Below, piece after piece: positions 42,054 to 55,889 of a stretch of 64,000 nucleotides of DNA. How positions within the stretch are numbered: the stretch's first letter is position 1; each line of letters opens with the position of its first letter. The translations under genes and the position numbers were made by a program. The DNA lies in assembly GCF_007565055.1 (NCBI RefSeq), contig NC_044556.1, positions 136,995,808 to 137,059,807 of the forward strand, given 5' to 3'. The notes under the pieces are model-generated. The model had not been told where the DNA came from. It ran no database searches and saw nothing but the letters and a program-made list of their open reading frames with translations. Source of the DNA: Rhinopithecus roxellana. Taxonomy: Eukaryota > Chordata > Mammalia > Primates > Cercopithecidae.

Positions 42054-42390
42054 GCCGGGCGCGGTGGCTCAATGCCGGGCGCGGTGGCTCAAGCCTGTAA
42101 TCCCAGAACTTTGGGAGGCCGAGACGGGCGGATCACGAGGTCAGGAGATCGAGACCTTCCTGGCTAACACGGTGAAACCCCGTCTCTACTAAAAAGTACA
42201 AAAAAATTAGCCGGGCGAGGTGGCGGTCGCCTGTAGTCCCAGCTACTCGGGAGGCTGAGGCAGGAGAATGGCGTGAACCCGGGAGGCGGAGCTTGCAGTG
42301 AGTGAGCTGAGATCTGGCCACAGCACTCCAGCCTGGGCAGCAGTGCGAGACTCCGTCTCAAAAAAAAAAAAAAAAAAAAGAAAAGAAAAA
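42054..42390 (+). mobile_element. AluY with duplicated 5' end
   Basis: A monkey-lineage AluY whose first 20 bp (GCCGGGCGCGGTGGCTCAAT) are present twice in tandem (42054-42073 then 42074 onward). A 4-bp GTGA duplication also occurs in the right monomer. Flanks GAAATTCT and GAAATTCC fit a target duplication. Confidence 0.95.
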
Positions 42391-43047
42391 AAGGAAATTC
42401 CTAGAAGATCACCAGGTTTATCTTTCAGTTCTCAAATTTCTTTTTAGTTCGTTTTAAAATTTTCTCAGCCTTTTTTTATACTCCCACTCCCATATAGTCA
42501 TATTTCAATTTGACTTTCTTTTCCTTGAACACTGTAAGTATAGCACGGCTGATTAATGGATGGGTTTGTTTCCGTGCCTGTTGATTAATTATGCTGGTGT
42601 GCAGTCTTGGTGTCATGACTCGTTATATTTCTAGTTATCTTTGATTCTGTGTTGAACACTATGGTGAAAAATAGAAGTAATCTTTTAGAGATAACTTATT
42701 TGCTTCCATCAGGCCCCTGAGGATACTAGCGGTTTGGGACAAATGTAATCCCAGTTCCAGATTGGTTTTCTGGGCAGCTTGTATTACACTAAAATGGGTT
42801 ACCAGTACATAGAAAGGATGTTCACGTTTAGTCCTATGTCATAATCTATGGAGACTTTACTTTGAAAGAGGAGTGTGGTTTACCGGGGTTCTTATTCTTA
42901 GAACGCTGATGAATCTCTCAAGGCTGCACAGTCTCTCAGTCCTCTCCTCTTCTGGATCAGCAAATGCCCCTATGGCAAAACTGAGCTCACCTCTCTGGGA
43001 TTTTTTGTGCTCTTTTTCACCTTTGCTCTCTGTTCTGGTAGTTAATG

Positions 43048-43232
43048 CTGCCTCTCAAGTAGCTGGGATTAGAGGCGTGGGCTACTATGCCCAGCTAATT
43101 TTTTGTATTTTTAATAGCGATGGGGTTTCACCATATTGGCTAGGCTGGTCTGAAACTCCTGACCTTAAGTAATCCACCCTCCTTAGTTTCCCAAAGTGCT
43201 GGGATTACAGGCCTGAGCCACCATGCCTGGCC
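43048..43232 (-). mobile_element. Partial Alu
   Basis: A reverse Alu that lacks the poly-T and the outer part of the right monomer. It runs from AAGTAGCTGGGATTAGAGG to CATGCCTGGCC. Confidence 0.88.
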
Positions 43233-43861
43233 TGAAACTTTTGTTTGTTGCTTACTGAAGAGAACAAGTAAAGCAGGGAGAAGGTTTTTAAGAAGTTCCT
43301 CAAAATAGGGATAAAATATCTAAAATAGTGTTTGTTAGTGTATCCATATTTTCAAGTGTATTGGATCTATTAGCCTTAAGGTTCACATTTGAAAACCATC
43401 AGTTCTAAGGCATCTTAGATCTGAACGAACATGACTTATCATCTAGGGCAGTAATTCTAAACCAAATAAATATGACTTCCCCAAAGCGCCAAGGATGTGT
43501 GAGAAAAACTTTTCAAATGCACATGCTACTTCATGTTTTCTAAGGAGCTTCTCTAGAAAGGTGAAGGTGCACCTGTTCTTCACGGTCCACTCAGTCACTG
43601 TTACTCCAGGAGAGTGTAGATTTCCTCATAAGTGTGGAGGTAGGAAAAGGCTGATGTTCACACTTTTTTTTTGTGATGCTACAAATAGCTACTGCTAAAT
43701 AGCTACAGCTATTTCGTTACCACTGGACTAGAATCTATATTATACTTAAAATTTAGGTGCTAGATACTTGGGCAGTTGTTTCTTTTCAGTGTTTTAAGGA
43801 TATTATAGTCACTATAAATTCATGATGAATATATCATTAAATAAATATTTTACCATTTTCT

Positions 43862-43984
43862 TTTTTAAAGAAAGGGTCTGCTGTATTGCCTAGGTTGACC
43901 TCAAACTTCTGGGCTCAAGAGATCCTCTGTCTGAGCCTCTCAGGTAGCTGTAACTATAGGTGTGCACCACAGAACCCAGCTAAA
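43862..43984 (-). mobile_element. Free Alu monomer (FLAM/FRAM-like)
   Basis: About 120 bp of 7SL-related sequence in reverse orientation (GTCTGCTGTATTGCCTAGG to CAGAACCCAGCTAA), a single monomer, diverged. Confidence 0.65.
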
Positions 43985-44084
43985 GTAGAATTTTAGAACG
44001 AAGCTGTTAAAATTAATATTTTCTTGTATTGGTTTTCACTGCTGGGCAGTCCCTGCAATCTTGCTCCTTTTTTGTTTGACACTT

Positions 44085-45475
<1,391 letters not shown>

Positions 45476-45556
45476 AAAAGAAGACTTAAAATCTTCCTAC
45501 TGCAATAAGAATGCACTCTATATTTGGTTTTATTTTTAAAAATATACACAACTATA

Positions 45557-45838
45557 GGCCAGGTGTGGTGGCTCACACCTGTAATCCCAGCACTTTGGGA
45601 GGCTGAGGTGGGCAGATCGCTCGAACCTAGGGGTTTGACACTAGCCTGGGCGACATGGCAAAATCCTACCTCTACAAAAACAAAAACAAGAAACAAAAAT
45701 TAGCCAGGTATGGTGGTGCGTGCCTGTAGTCCCAGCTACTTGGGAGGCTGAGGTGGGAAGATCATCTGATCCACTGCACTCTAGGCTGGGTGATAAAATG
45801 AGACTATCTAAATAAAATAAATAAATAAAATAAAATAC
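45557..45838 (+). mobile_element. AluJ-like with (AAAT)n tail
   Basis: A diverged forward Alu beginning GGCCAGGTGTGGTGG. Its 3' part is shortened, and the tail is an AAAT repeat that merges into AT-rich sequence to about 45860. Confidence 0.88.
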
Positions 45839-45859
45839 ATACATATATATAATATAATA

Positions 45860-47560
45860 TATTGCCAAATTGAATGTATATACTTGTGCAGGTGATAAAT
45901 TTCTTGTTCAAGGGGAGAAGAATCTCAAGTCACATTTCTGATTTTGATTTTCTTTTAGTGACGTCTTCTAGAGCTAACAAATTATGTTCCAAATTAGATG
46001 TTTTGAGCATTAAGATAATTTCTGCATATGGCCAACTCATGACTGATAATTTTTGAAACAAGGTTAGGTATTATTGTTAGACTAAAAATAGATAATGCTG
46101 ATCATTCTTTAAAAAATGTAGGTGAATAACAGCAAAATGCCTGTGCTTCATAGTTTTATTAGAATGAAACTCCACACCTGAAAGTGAAACTGAAAATAAG
46201 CATCTTACCAAAAAAGCCTCATGATTTGTTAATGATGTCAATGCAGCCATTAAAAAAAAAATTCTGAGAAGGTGCCTATTGCCAATTGTGGTGATCATAA
46301 TCTCTGCATTCAGTAATAACATATCATAGTCTTTGTCATACTAACAGTTTTTAGTTTTAAAAATTAGGCAAAGTTAGGTTGAATAGAGAAAAACAATATT
46401 TCCATGCAGAATCTACTTTATTTTCCATCAGCTTTATTTTATGATTGTTTCTTTGGTTCTTGTCTTATAACAGTAGAGTTTTAAACAGATTAGGAAGATC
46501 ATCAAATTGATTTTGTATAAATTGGTTATTTTTTTCAATGCCAAACATAATTACATATATCAATATACTTATCCAGACTTATCCAGAATGAATTTAATAC
46601 AGTAGCTGTTTACCTAATGAATAGGAAATTGTAATTTTGAAAAGAAAAAGCACCTTGGTTTTTACTATGGAAATGAATATGAATGCAGAAAGACACTCAA
46701 AGTAATCCAAGACCTGAAGGCAAAGCTTAATCTTCGTGACTAAGTTGGAGGATTGAGCTTAGATTTGACATCTCAATTGAAATATGACATCTCTCTCTGC
46801 CAACTACCAGCCACCATTGTCCTGAGTCATTAGTTTCCCTTGGAAAACACTGGTTGTGAATTCAGTAATATAATTTCCTCTGGCACTATCCCTGAGATAT
46901 AACCAAACATCTCCTATCCAAGTTGAAACCTAGCGCAGTCTGGACTAGTTTGAAATTGCTTGTGATAGTGGCCCCAGGAAACATGGTAAGCGATTCTCAA
47001 AAGACTATTTGGATAATCATTGATTGAAACTGAACATCTTTCTCCAAGAATATGTGCTTACTTTATTATAGATACTCTCTTATTAATCTTTAAAGCTCTT
47101 AGAAAGAGATGGGCACAGACACAGAATGGCAAGGCCGAATTCTAGTGAAAGGTCATCATTTACTATCTATGAGTAACTGGGAAATTACTGAGTCTCTCAG
47201 AATCTCATTTTACTCATTTATAAATATAAATAATAACACATTCTTTAGGGTTGTTGGGAATATTAAATGACAGTTGGTGTCTACTAGGATGTATGACATA
47301 TGGTTCACATTCAGTGAGTCCTTATAATAAAAACAATCTTTTTGTTCATGTTATTAATAAACATTTAGTATATGAATATATTTGCAGCAACTTCAAAAAT
47401 CAAATATTAAATAATGGCTAAAAATATTGCTCATAGTTTTTATGATACAAAGAAGGTTTCTAGGTATTTGAAAATCTGTGTAATATTAGAAATTCTTAGA
47501 TATGGGAAAAAAGCATAGGTGATTTTGGAAGGGGGGCATCATTATGTATAATAATTATTA
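45860..47560. other. Mostly unique intron 2 sequence
   Basis: No exon is seen. A reverse MIR relic probably lies at 47120-47330 (AATCTCATTTTACTCATTTA, AGGGTTGTTGGGAATATTAA). The interferon-type motif at 46180 is listed separately. Confidence 0.4.
46180..46196 (+). promoter_or_regulatory. Candidate ISRE (triple IRF half-site)
   Basis: GAAAGTGAAACTGAAAA contains three GAAANN units in a row and a perfect GAAANNGAAACT core, the interferon-stimulated response element read on this strand. It lies in unique intron 2 sequence. Function is inferred from motif quality alone. Confidence 0.4.
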
Positions 47561-47599
47561 TTGAGAGGGTTTCTTTTGCAGAGAAAGCTAATTTTAGAC

Positions 47600-49995
47600 A
47601 GATTTTCAAGAGCATTTTCTCAGTGTATTTCAGGCCCAGTTATCACTTGTGTAGATTCATTTTCTGCATGTGGATGTCCAGTTGTTCAAGCATCATTTGT
47701 TGAAAAGACTATCTTTGCTTCGTTATATTGTCTTTTTTCCTTTGTCAAAGATCAGTTGACTTTATCTATGTGTTTCTCTATTTTGTTCCACTGAACTGGT
47801 TTGTTTGTGTATTTTTTTTTTTTATTTATTGCCTGTGCCACACTGTCTTGATTACTGAAGCTTTATAGTAAGTCTTGAAGTTGCATAGCATCAGTACTCT
47901 AACTTTTCTCTTCTCCTTCAATTTTGTGTTTACTATTCTGCTTTTGCCTCTTCATATGAATTTTAGAATCAGTTTCTCGTTTTCACAGAATATTTTGTGA
48001 TTTTTGTTGGGACTTTGTTGAATCTATAGATCACAATGGAAAGAAATGACATCTTTACATTATTGAGTCTTCCCATCCATGAATATGGAATATCTTTCCA
48101 TTTATTTAGTTCTTCCTTGATTTATTTCATATGAATTTTGTATTCTTCCTCATATAGATCCTCTACATACATTGTTAGATTTATAACTATTTCATTTTGG
48201 GAAGTGCTAATATAAGAAGTATTGTGTTTTTAATTTCAAAGTCTACTTGTTCATTTCTGGTATGTAGAAAAGCAACTGACTTTTGTATATTAATCTTATC
48301 TCCTGCAACCTTGTTATAGTCATATAATTAGTTCCAGGAGTATTTTTTCAAATTGATTATATTGGGCTTTCTACATAAACATTCATGTTATCTGTAAACA
48401 AAGTTTTATTTCTTCATTCTCAATCTATATACCTTTTATTTCCTTTTCTTATCTTATTGCATTAAATAGGACCTCCAGTACAATGTTGAAAAGGGGTGAT
48501 GACAGGGTTCCTCCTTGCCTTGCTCCTGATCTTTTTGGGGAAGCTTCCATTTTGTCATCATTAAATATGACATTAATTATAGGTTTTTTGTAGATGTCTT
48601 TTATCAAGTTGGTGAAACTTCCTTCTATTTCTAGCTCGCTGAAATTTTTTTTATTATGAATGGGTGTTAAATTTTGTTGGATGCTTTTTATTCATCTATT
48701 GATATGATCATGTAATTTTTCTTGTTTAGCCTGATGATATTATGGATTAAATTAATAGACTTTTGAATGCTGAATCAGCCTGGCATATCTGACATAAACC
48801 TCACTTGGTTATGGTGTATAATTCTTTTTTTTTTTTGAGATGGAGTCCCACTCTGTCACCCAGGCTGGAGTGCAATGGTGCTGTCTTGCTCACTGCAACC
48901 TCTGCTGCCAGGGTTCAAGCGATTCTCTTGCTTCAGCCTCCCAAGTAGCTGGGATTACAGTCACACATCACCATGCCCAGCTAATTTTTTGGTATTTTTA
49001 GTAGAGATGGAGTTTCACTATGTTAGCCAGGCTGGTCTCAAACTCCTGACCTCGGGTGATACGCCCACCTCGGCCTCCCAAAGTACAGACATGAGCCACT
49101 GTGCCCGGCCCGGTGTATAATCCTTTTTATATGTTGTTGGACTTGATTTGCTAATATTTTGTTGAGAACTTTAGCTGTATGTTTATGAGAAATATTGGCC
49201 TGTAGTTTTCTTTTCTTGTAATGTCTTTGTCTGGTTTTGAAATTTGGGTAATGGTGGCCCCCAAGAAAGATTTAAGAAGTATTCCCTCTGCTTTTATCCT
49301 CTGGAAGAGATTGCAGAGAATTGATACAATAATTGATATAGTTTCCTCTTAAATGTTTGGTAGAATTTAACAGTGAAGCCATGTGAGCATGGTGTTTCTA
49401 TTTTGTAAGGTTATTAATTATTGATTCAATTCCTTTAATAGACTTGTGCCTATTTAGATTGTCTATTTCTTCTTATGAAAATTTTGATAGATTCTATCTT
49501 TTAAGAAATCGATTCATTTCATCTAGGTTATCAAATTCGTGAGCGTAGAGTTGTTTGTAGTATTTCTTCTGTTATCATTTTAATATCCGTGTGATCTGTA
49601 ATATTGTCCCTTATCATTTCTGGTATTAGTAGTTTTGTCCTCTCTCTCTCTCTCTCTCTTGTTTCTTAGCACGGCTAATGGCTCATTGATCTTGTTGATT
49701 TTTTCAAAGAACCAAATTTTGGTTTCATTGATTTTCTCTATTTCCTGGTTCCAATTTTATTGATTTCTGTTCTAATATTTACTATTTTTCTTTTGCTTAC
49801 CTTGGATTTAATTTGCTCTTCTTTTTCTAGTACCCTAAGGTGGTAGCTTAGATTATTGGTTTTAGTTCTTTCTTCTTTTTTAATATATGCATTCAGTGCT
49901 ATAAATTTCCCATTCAGTACTACTTTCAACGCATCATTCAAATTTTGACAAGTTGTACTGTCAATTTCATTTAGTTTCAAATATTTTTCTGATTG
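47600..49995 (-). mobile_element. Old L1 ORF2 segment, split by an Alu
   Basis: About 2.1 kb of mid-ORF2 in reverse orientation (TTCTGCATGTGGATGTCCAG, TTGAATCTATAGATCACAAT, ATTGGCCTGTAGTTTTCTTT, TTTCAAAGAACCAAATTTTG). Many stops and indels are present. An Alu interrupts it at 48826-49110, and a (TC)n tract lies at 49639-49660. Confidence 0.85.
48826..49110 (-). mobile_element. AluS-type inside old L1
   Basis: A reverse Alu with a clear target duplication GGTGTATAATYCT at 48813-48825 and 49112-49124. Confidence 0.94.
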
Positions 49996-51183
49996 TTCAT
50001 TTCATTTATGTATAATAAAACTTTGGCTACTCAGAACTCTTGGATGTTGAAGGTATTTCTTTTTTAAAATAAAGTTGAATAAGCATATTTTGAAATATTT
50101 TTATGCTTCTCTGCCTTTTTAAACAAGGTATGCTAATTATTCATGTCTTCACCTCTTTGATGCTGTATTATAAATTAGAATATTAATTACACTATTGATG
50201 GAGTGATTTCTACAGAAGCTATTGAGTGCTGTCGAATTTTTGTCCCTATATTCTACTACTGCTGGTCCTTATCAATCTGTCTACACTTTCGACATTTTTT
50301 TTTTGCCTCCTTGCATTTAGACTGTTTGCTACTCACTTTTCAGTATTGTCAGTATCTGAGCCTCTTTTTAATCAATTATGAACTTTTCAACCAGTTAAAC
50401 AAGCCTACTAAAATTAAGGGAAGTGACCTCTGCTAAGATTACAGCAAGAAATGCTTGAGTTTTAGATAAAGATTTTGTAACCTTTTCAGTTGCTCCAAGA
50501 ACTATGTGAGTTCCTGCTTCCTCATTCTGCTTTAGTGAGTAGAATTGTTTGATAACTGTTTCCCATTTAGGTAACGTGTCTAATGAAGTCCTCTACCTGT
50601 TAATGTTTATTATGTTTATGCAAGGTGTTAGGCTAATAGCAAATTTTAATATTCTTGCATATGATTTCTAACAAATGCATTACAATTCGTGCAATTTGTT
50701 TGCTGGTTATTGCCTTGGGTCCACAGGGTTTTGAAAGCTGTCCTGGAAATGTCATGCAGAAAAGACTTTTGATTGATTGATTGCTTCAGTGAACAGCAAC
50801 AACAACAACAAACGAATCTAGAACGTCTTGCTCTGAGTTCACCTTTATAAGCCAGGGCTTCCTAGTCAATAAGTACAAAGCCTGATTGTGCTCCTAGAAT
50901 ACCTACAGTCCTGATTTACATTTTTTACCAAGTGCTTGGTAAACCGGACTACAAAGAAGTGCTCATGGTCAAGCTGTAGTGACATTTTAAGGCACAATCT
51001 AAACTTCCCAATGATACTGTGATGAGAGAGAAGAGAGTGAAAAAAGAAACAGCCTTAGATCAAATAATGTTTCTGGTATGCATGCTACTTGTTTTTAAGT
51101 AGACTGTTTTAAATTAATCTCAAGGAAAAAATGAGGTTCTATGTTGGAAGCTTATTTCAAATTTACTGTCATTTTATTTCCAG
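49996..51183. other. Unique 3' end of intron 2
   Basis: No repeat or extra exon is recognised before the exon 3 acceptor. Confidence 0.45.
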
Positions 51184-51265
51184 GTGGAGCACCAGTATTC
51201 CCACAAGTTTACTGTAGTGGTGTTACGTGCCACCAAAGTGACAAAGGGGGCCTTTGGTGACATGC
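51184..51265 (+). CDS. PLA2G4A: PLA2G4A coding exon 3 (residues 12-39, start of C2 domain)
   Basis: This 82-bp exon starts at phase 0 with GTG GAG CAC and ends after the first base of codon 39 (phase 1). It encodes the first beta strand of the C2 domain ([12 protein letters not shown]) and the start of Ca2+-binding loop 1 (KGAFGDM). In the known human protein F35 and M38 insert into the membrane and D37 ligates Ca2+; all three are present. The donor is GTAAGT at 51266. The last exon base is C, so a CpG spans the exon-intron border. A tandem copy of the exon's 3' end lies 230 bp downstream. Confidence 0.97.
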
Positions 51266-51692
51266 GTAAGTACCCTTATTTTCTTTGCTGTTAAACATGT
51301 GTAATTATGGTTCACCCTTCAATTGCTTGAGTTCCTTGACAAATCGGAGATTCTGCCTTCTTCAAATGTGGTTATGTTTGTCGAGATCTTTGAATGATAA
51401 CATTCCAAACAGTTCTCTGATGCTATCTGTCAGAATAGCATTTTACTGGGGCCTTAAATTAGCCAAAGTCACAAAGGGGGCCTTTGGTGACATGCATAAG
51501 TGCCCTTATTTTCTTTGCTGTTAAACATGTGTAATTATGGTTCACCCTCTAATTGCTTCAGTTCCTTGACAAATCAGAGGTTCTGTCTTCTTTAAGTGTG
51601 GTTATGTTTGTCTAGATCTTTGAATGATAACATTTCAAACAGTTCTCTGATGCTATCTGTCAGAATAGCATTTTACCTGGGCCTTAAATTAG
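51232..51692 (+). repeat. Tandem duplication of exon 3 end plus intron 3 start (230-bp unit)
   Basis: Two copies lie head to tail with an exact 230-bp offset: about 51232-51461 and 51462-51692. The landmark GACATGC is at 51259 in copy 1 and 51489 in copy 2. I count roughly 12-13 differences over the last 215 bp, about 94% identity. Copy 1 includes the true exon 3 end and donor. The imperfect junction homology (CCAAAGT-like) at the start and end of the unit suggests replication slippage or short-homology joining. Confidence 0.93.
51462..51495 (+). pseudogene. Decayed copy of the PLA2G4A exon 3 3' end
   Basis: The second duplicate unit retains the coding segment for [10 protein letters not shown], the front of Ca2+ loop 1, almost unchanged. 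Its donor, however, reads ATAAGT where the true exon has GTAAGT, a G-to-A transition in a CpG. It also lacks a 5' acceptor of its own, because the unit starts inside the exon. It is therefore not expected to splice. It can only appear in mRNA if intron 3 is retained. Confidence 0.88.
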
Positions 51693-52299
51693 CCGAGGTC
51701 ACTTGGAGTCAGACAAAATGACTTTTTCATGATGTACACATCTTGGGAATTCAAATAAATTTTGTTTAATTTTGCTTCTACAAGAGTACTGAGTAAAGAC
51801 TTTAAACAAGCTGCCTCTGTGAGGTATTATGCATTTCGAATTTTTAAAATGTAGTTTTTCTCTAGTTCTTATGCCTTTGAGTATGTTTATTTTGTATGGA
51901 ATAGCCATAGAAACTGGTATAGGACAGCCTGAAATGATGCGAACCACAGCCTGAGGATAATGCTGAATTAACTTGTTGACAGTATCTTCCTTCATGCTTT
52001 TAAAAAAAGGTGGTTTTCCTTGTGGAATCTTATTATTTAAATGGTTGGAATTCATGCAGGTGGGAATAGAAAGAATAATGGATACAATGAAGTATTATGA
52101 TGATGGATTTGATAACATCTTAGATTTAATAGTGTCTTAGATTTGTTAACATCTTAGATTGTTAATATGGGAATGGATAATTTAACTCTCAAAACAGGTT
52201 TTGGTAAAGGAACAGAGATTGCAATGTATCATCCAGGAAGCAATGTAGGGTTCCCAGACCAACGACATTTAAACTGGCACCTAAAAGAAAAGTATCTTG

Positions 52300-52530
52300 G
52301 TCATGAGAGCAAGAAGTAGTCCCAGGCAGAGAAAACAGCACGTTCCAAGGCAAAAAAGACCAGAATGCTTGTGAGGAGCTAGAACAGACCCAATATTACT
52401 AGAAAATAGATAACGGGGATGATAGACTAGGATGATAAGCCCTGGTAAGACAAAGACTTAAGACTGAGATTTTTTGCATTAATGCAATGGGAAGAATTTG
52501 ATGGCGTTTAAGTAGTAAGTCACACAACTA
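52300..52530 (-). mobile_element. L2 relic
   Basis: Reverse L2 wording: GTCCCAGGCAGAGAAAACAG, CGTTCCAAGGCAAAAAAGAC, AATGCAATGGGAAGAATTTG. Confidence 0.5.
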
Positions 52531-52539
52531 AATTTTCAT

Positions 52540-55500
52540 TTTTCAGAATGTTGTGATTGTAGTATATTAAATGTATTGGAGCGGAATATGGAAAACAGGT
52601 TTTTCTTTTTTTTCAAAGAACAGGAGGAACATCAGCTTGTTGAAATGGCAATGAAAATGCCAATAAAGAGGGAGGAGTTAGATACTAAGAAAAGAGAGAA
52701 TGTGAGCTTAAAGCTTCAGTGAATGAGGAGAGTCCGGGAAGCTGGTAAATGTCAGAAGCGAGGAGAGGATTGTTAGGTAGAATCTAACAGCAAGAGTTTT
52801 GGCTGAACAGTGGTTTTTATGGCAGGTGAGGAAAGCAATGGCAATTTCTTCAAAACTAGCTTCGATCAGAGGTTTACATTTTAAGTTTATCTCAGACTTC
52901 AGTTTAAACCATCTAATCATCCCTTTATTAATATTTTTCTGAAGGTATTCTTATTTTGCTTTTCACAATTCTTTTCATTTTCACCATTTTAATGAGAATT
53001 TACTGAAAGAAAGGCCCCTGTGAAAGAGAAGCCTCATTAGAAGCTGTATTTAGAGACTATTACCCACCATACTCTTAAGATAAGGTATGGGTTTTACAAC
53101 CAAAGAGGTCACGCTGTGTGTTGGAAAAGCCATTCTTAATTCAACTAAATTCTATGTCAGTAGCTTGTCAGGCATGCAAAAGACAGAGCTAATTTGACTT
53201 TTAAAAATACAGTTATTATCTCTTAGATAAAGCAGCAGCAACCCACCCCACTCCCCTTTTTTTTAATCAATGCGGAGTTCTGTTTTGTAGAGACAATGGC
53301 TATTAATTGTGCTTAAGATGATTCCAACAGCAGTTCAAACTTTATGCTGCATGAGTCTCTTTCAACTGGTGTGGATCTGATTTTCTAGCAACTTCTCATG
53401 GTAGGCCCAGGCACTTTAGCAATGGTTGTTTATTATAATTAGAATAAGGAAAAAAGCAATGCTGAAAGTTTCATTTTAAGTCTCTTTAAATTCATATTGA
53501 TAATATTATGAAAAGAATGAGCCTGAGATATTAATTCATCTCCTGGGACAGGGAACATTTAGATTTTGGATCCCCACAGTGTACATAACACAGATTAGAC
53601 TCTTAATTTTAGAAGCTTCCTTTTTAGAGTGAAGGACCCATGGAAGGAATGGCCACTGAAGATTAATTGTTGTGGGAGAAATGACAGTGTTATGGCATTC
53701 TGTTAGAATTTTTATTCAGCATTTGTAATTGAATTATTTTTGAATTATTGCTTTTTTTTGTGGGGAGGGAGTTGTTGCCAACCATTTACATCACCTTAGT
53801 GAGTTCACAGGAGTCAGGAAGAGACAAAAAGAACATGAAGGATTTTTTGAGAAATAAATGTAGTGATAAAGTTACTATGGAAAAGTGAATTGATGATATA
53901 CAGTGCCAACCACTTTATTTTTGAAAAGTTCCGTAGGAAACTCTAGTGAGAAAAGGCACAGGTATTAGCTATCACTTTTCTGAGAGGAATTTTGATGATA
54001 TTTCTTGGAGAGTTTGATCTATACAAATTACCAAATAGCTGAATTTGGGGTGTTTGTATATAGCAGTTCTTTAAACATAGACAAGAATAGAACTATAAGA
54101 ACTATTTTTAAAAGTTCTAAGATCTGTGAAGACCAGGATCACAGAACTCTGCATCCTCTTCTGTTGTTTATAGTGTCTGCATTTATTTATAAAGGTAGAG
54201 CTCCATAAAATTCTACATCTTGGTAAAGAAGAATGATGGATTACTACTGGAGTTTTCTGCCTTGCTTGTGTGTGTGAGGGCTTTCTCAAGGGTGTCAAGA
54301 CAAATAAAACATCAAATAGTTAATTCTTGGTTAAATATTTATATCTTCTTTTGAAAAGGATAATACTAAGGTTATATCTATTTTTTATTTTGTCCTTTCA
54401 TAAATCATGCTACCCTAACTAGCTACATTTAGAAATACGCTTCTGCACTGTTAAAACATCAGAATAAAATCAGCAACACCCAATAAACTGTCTTTTGAAG
54501 AGTCAGAGCTGACATTTTAATTTATAGCATCTCTTTCATTTCTTGTTTTCACTTGAGGGCATTGACAAGCCAAGAATAAGACAGCTGCCAGTTCCTTCCC
54601 AGACATGGTTGCTAATCTCAGTATTACTCAAATGTAGTATTTATACCCAGTGCTCCAGTAATAGCTCCTTCTGCATTCTTATGTTTACAGTTCATAGGAA
54701 GAGGCAGTCTGAAGTTCACATTTACACCTGACTCAAAATCATCGCTCTATTTTTATCTTTGAAATAAGTAACTTGCATTAATTTAATAACGTTAATGTAA
54801 CTCTTACTTTTAAACCTACAGGAAGTTGTTGTAGATGTGATATGCAACAAGCTACATGTCAACATCATGTTGGGTGCTAAATGTTGGGTGAATGTGTGTT
54901 AAACTCTATATTCTACATTGTCCCTTTCCTCTTTTAACAGAAGATAAGTTTGCAGAATGGCTGCAGTGAGTGTAGTATTTCAGTTGGTCATAGAATTTTC
55001 TTTGTGCCTGTAAGAAACAGAACACACAACTCTGGTCATGAACTCATTTTATAACCAAATGAAATAGGTGACACAAATGCAATAGCTACCTTATTGAATT
55101 TCTGCTTCTTTTAGAAAGTGTTGGGGAAAACACAGATCCTGAATGATAATGGAGTCTAGCCTCAGAATTCAGAAGTATTAGAGCCATGTTTCACTCCCTG
55201 TGATGAGATTAGATAAGAAATGCCATAGTGTTTTTTAAATGATAAAATACTACAGAATATTAGAGTTTTAGAACTATCCTAATTATGTAGATATATACTG
55301 AGGATTCTTTCCTTGTCTGGTCCTTTGATTAGACACATGGACTCTTTTTCTTTACAGAATTAACATCATAAACAATAGAGCTTCTAAGAACAGTTATAGG
55401 ATTGCAGGTGGATCTAACTTAAGTATTCAAATGACAACGGTGATTAATGCTCGCATTTAAACTCCAATAAAAAATACACATGCTTGGGAAAATTATGAGC

Positions 55501-55720
55501 TCATTATATTCAAGTCAATTTTATAAGATTGTGTTGATTAATATCTTAACATACTTCTTTAAGATTTTCTTAATAACCTCAGGCTCTTAATATTAAAAAC
55601 GTCTATGTCTGTAGGTAAATGATATTCTATTTCTGATAACTTCCTGGCAAGATTTGGATCAAGTTTCTAATTTTTAAAGGGTTGTGCCATTTGCCGTTCT
55701 AAGGCTGGACCTAATCTTCC
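52540..55720. other. Unique AT-rich intron 3 sequence
   Basis: No exon or confident repeat is seen. The 52600-52880 part may continue the L2 relic. Confidence 0.4.
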
Positions 55721-55724
55721 CCAA

Positions 55725-55889
55725 ACGGTGCTTCTTAAATTTTAATGTCCGTATGAGTCACTGGGGTTTTTTATTCAAAATGCAGATTTTGGTTTTGTAG
55801 GTTTGGGGAGTAGATTCCGAATTTCTAACATACAACTGATGTAGACATTGCTGACCCATGAACCACATTTTGAAAGACAAGCTCTAGGC
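55725..55889 (-). mobile_element. MER5A (hAT-Charlie) relic
   Basis: Reverse MER5A: GTGCTTCTTAAATTTTAATG, AAAATGCAGATTTTGGTTT, AACCACATTTTGAAAGACAA. Confidence 0.8.

Noticed and set aside
51285..51524. Open frame containing the [10 protein letters not shown] segment
   Set aside because: It is the decayed duplicate of the exon 3 end read with intron sequence. It has no acceptor and a broken donor.
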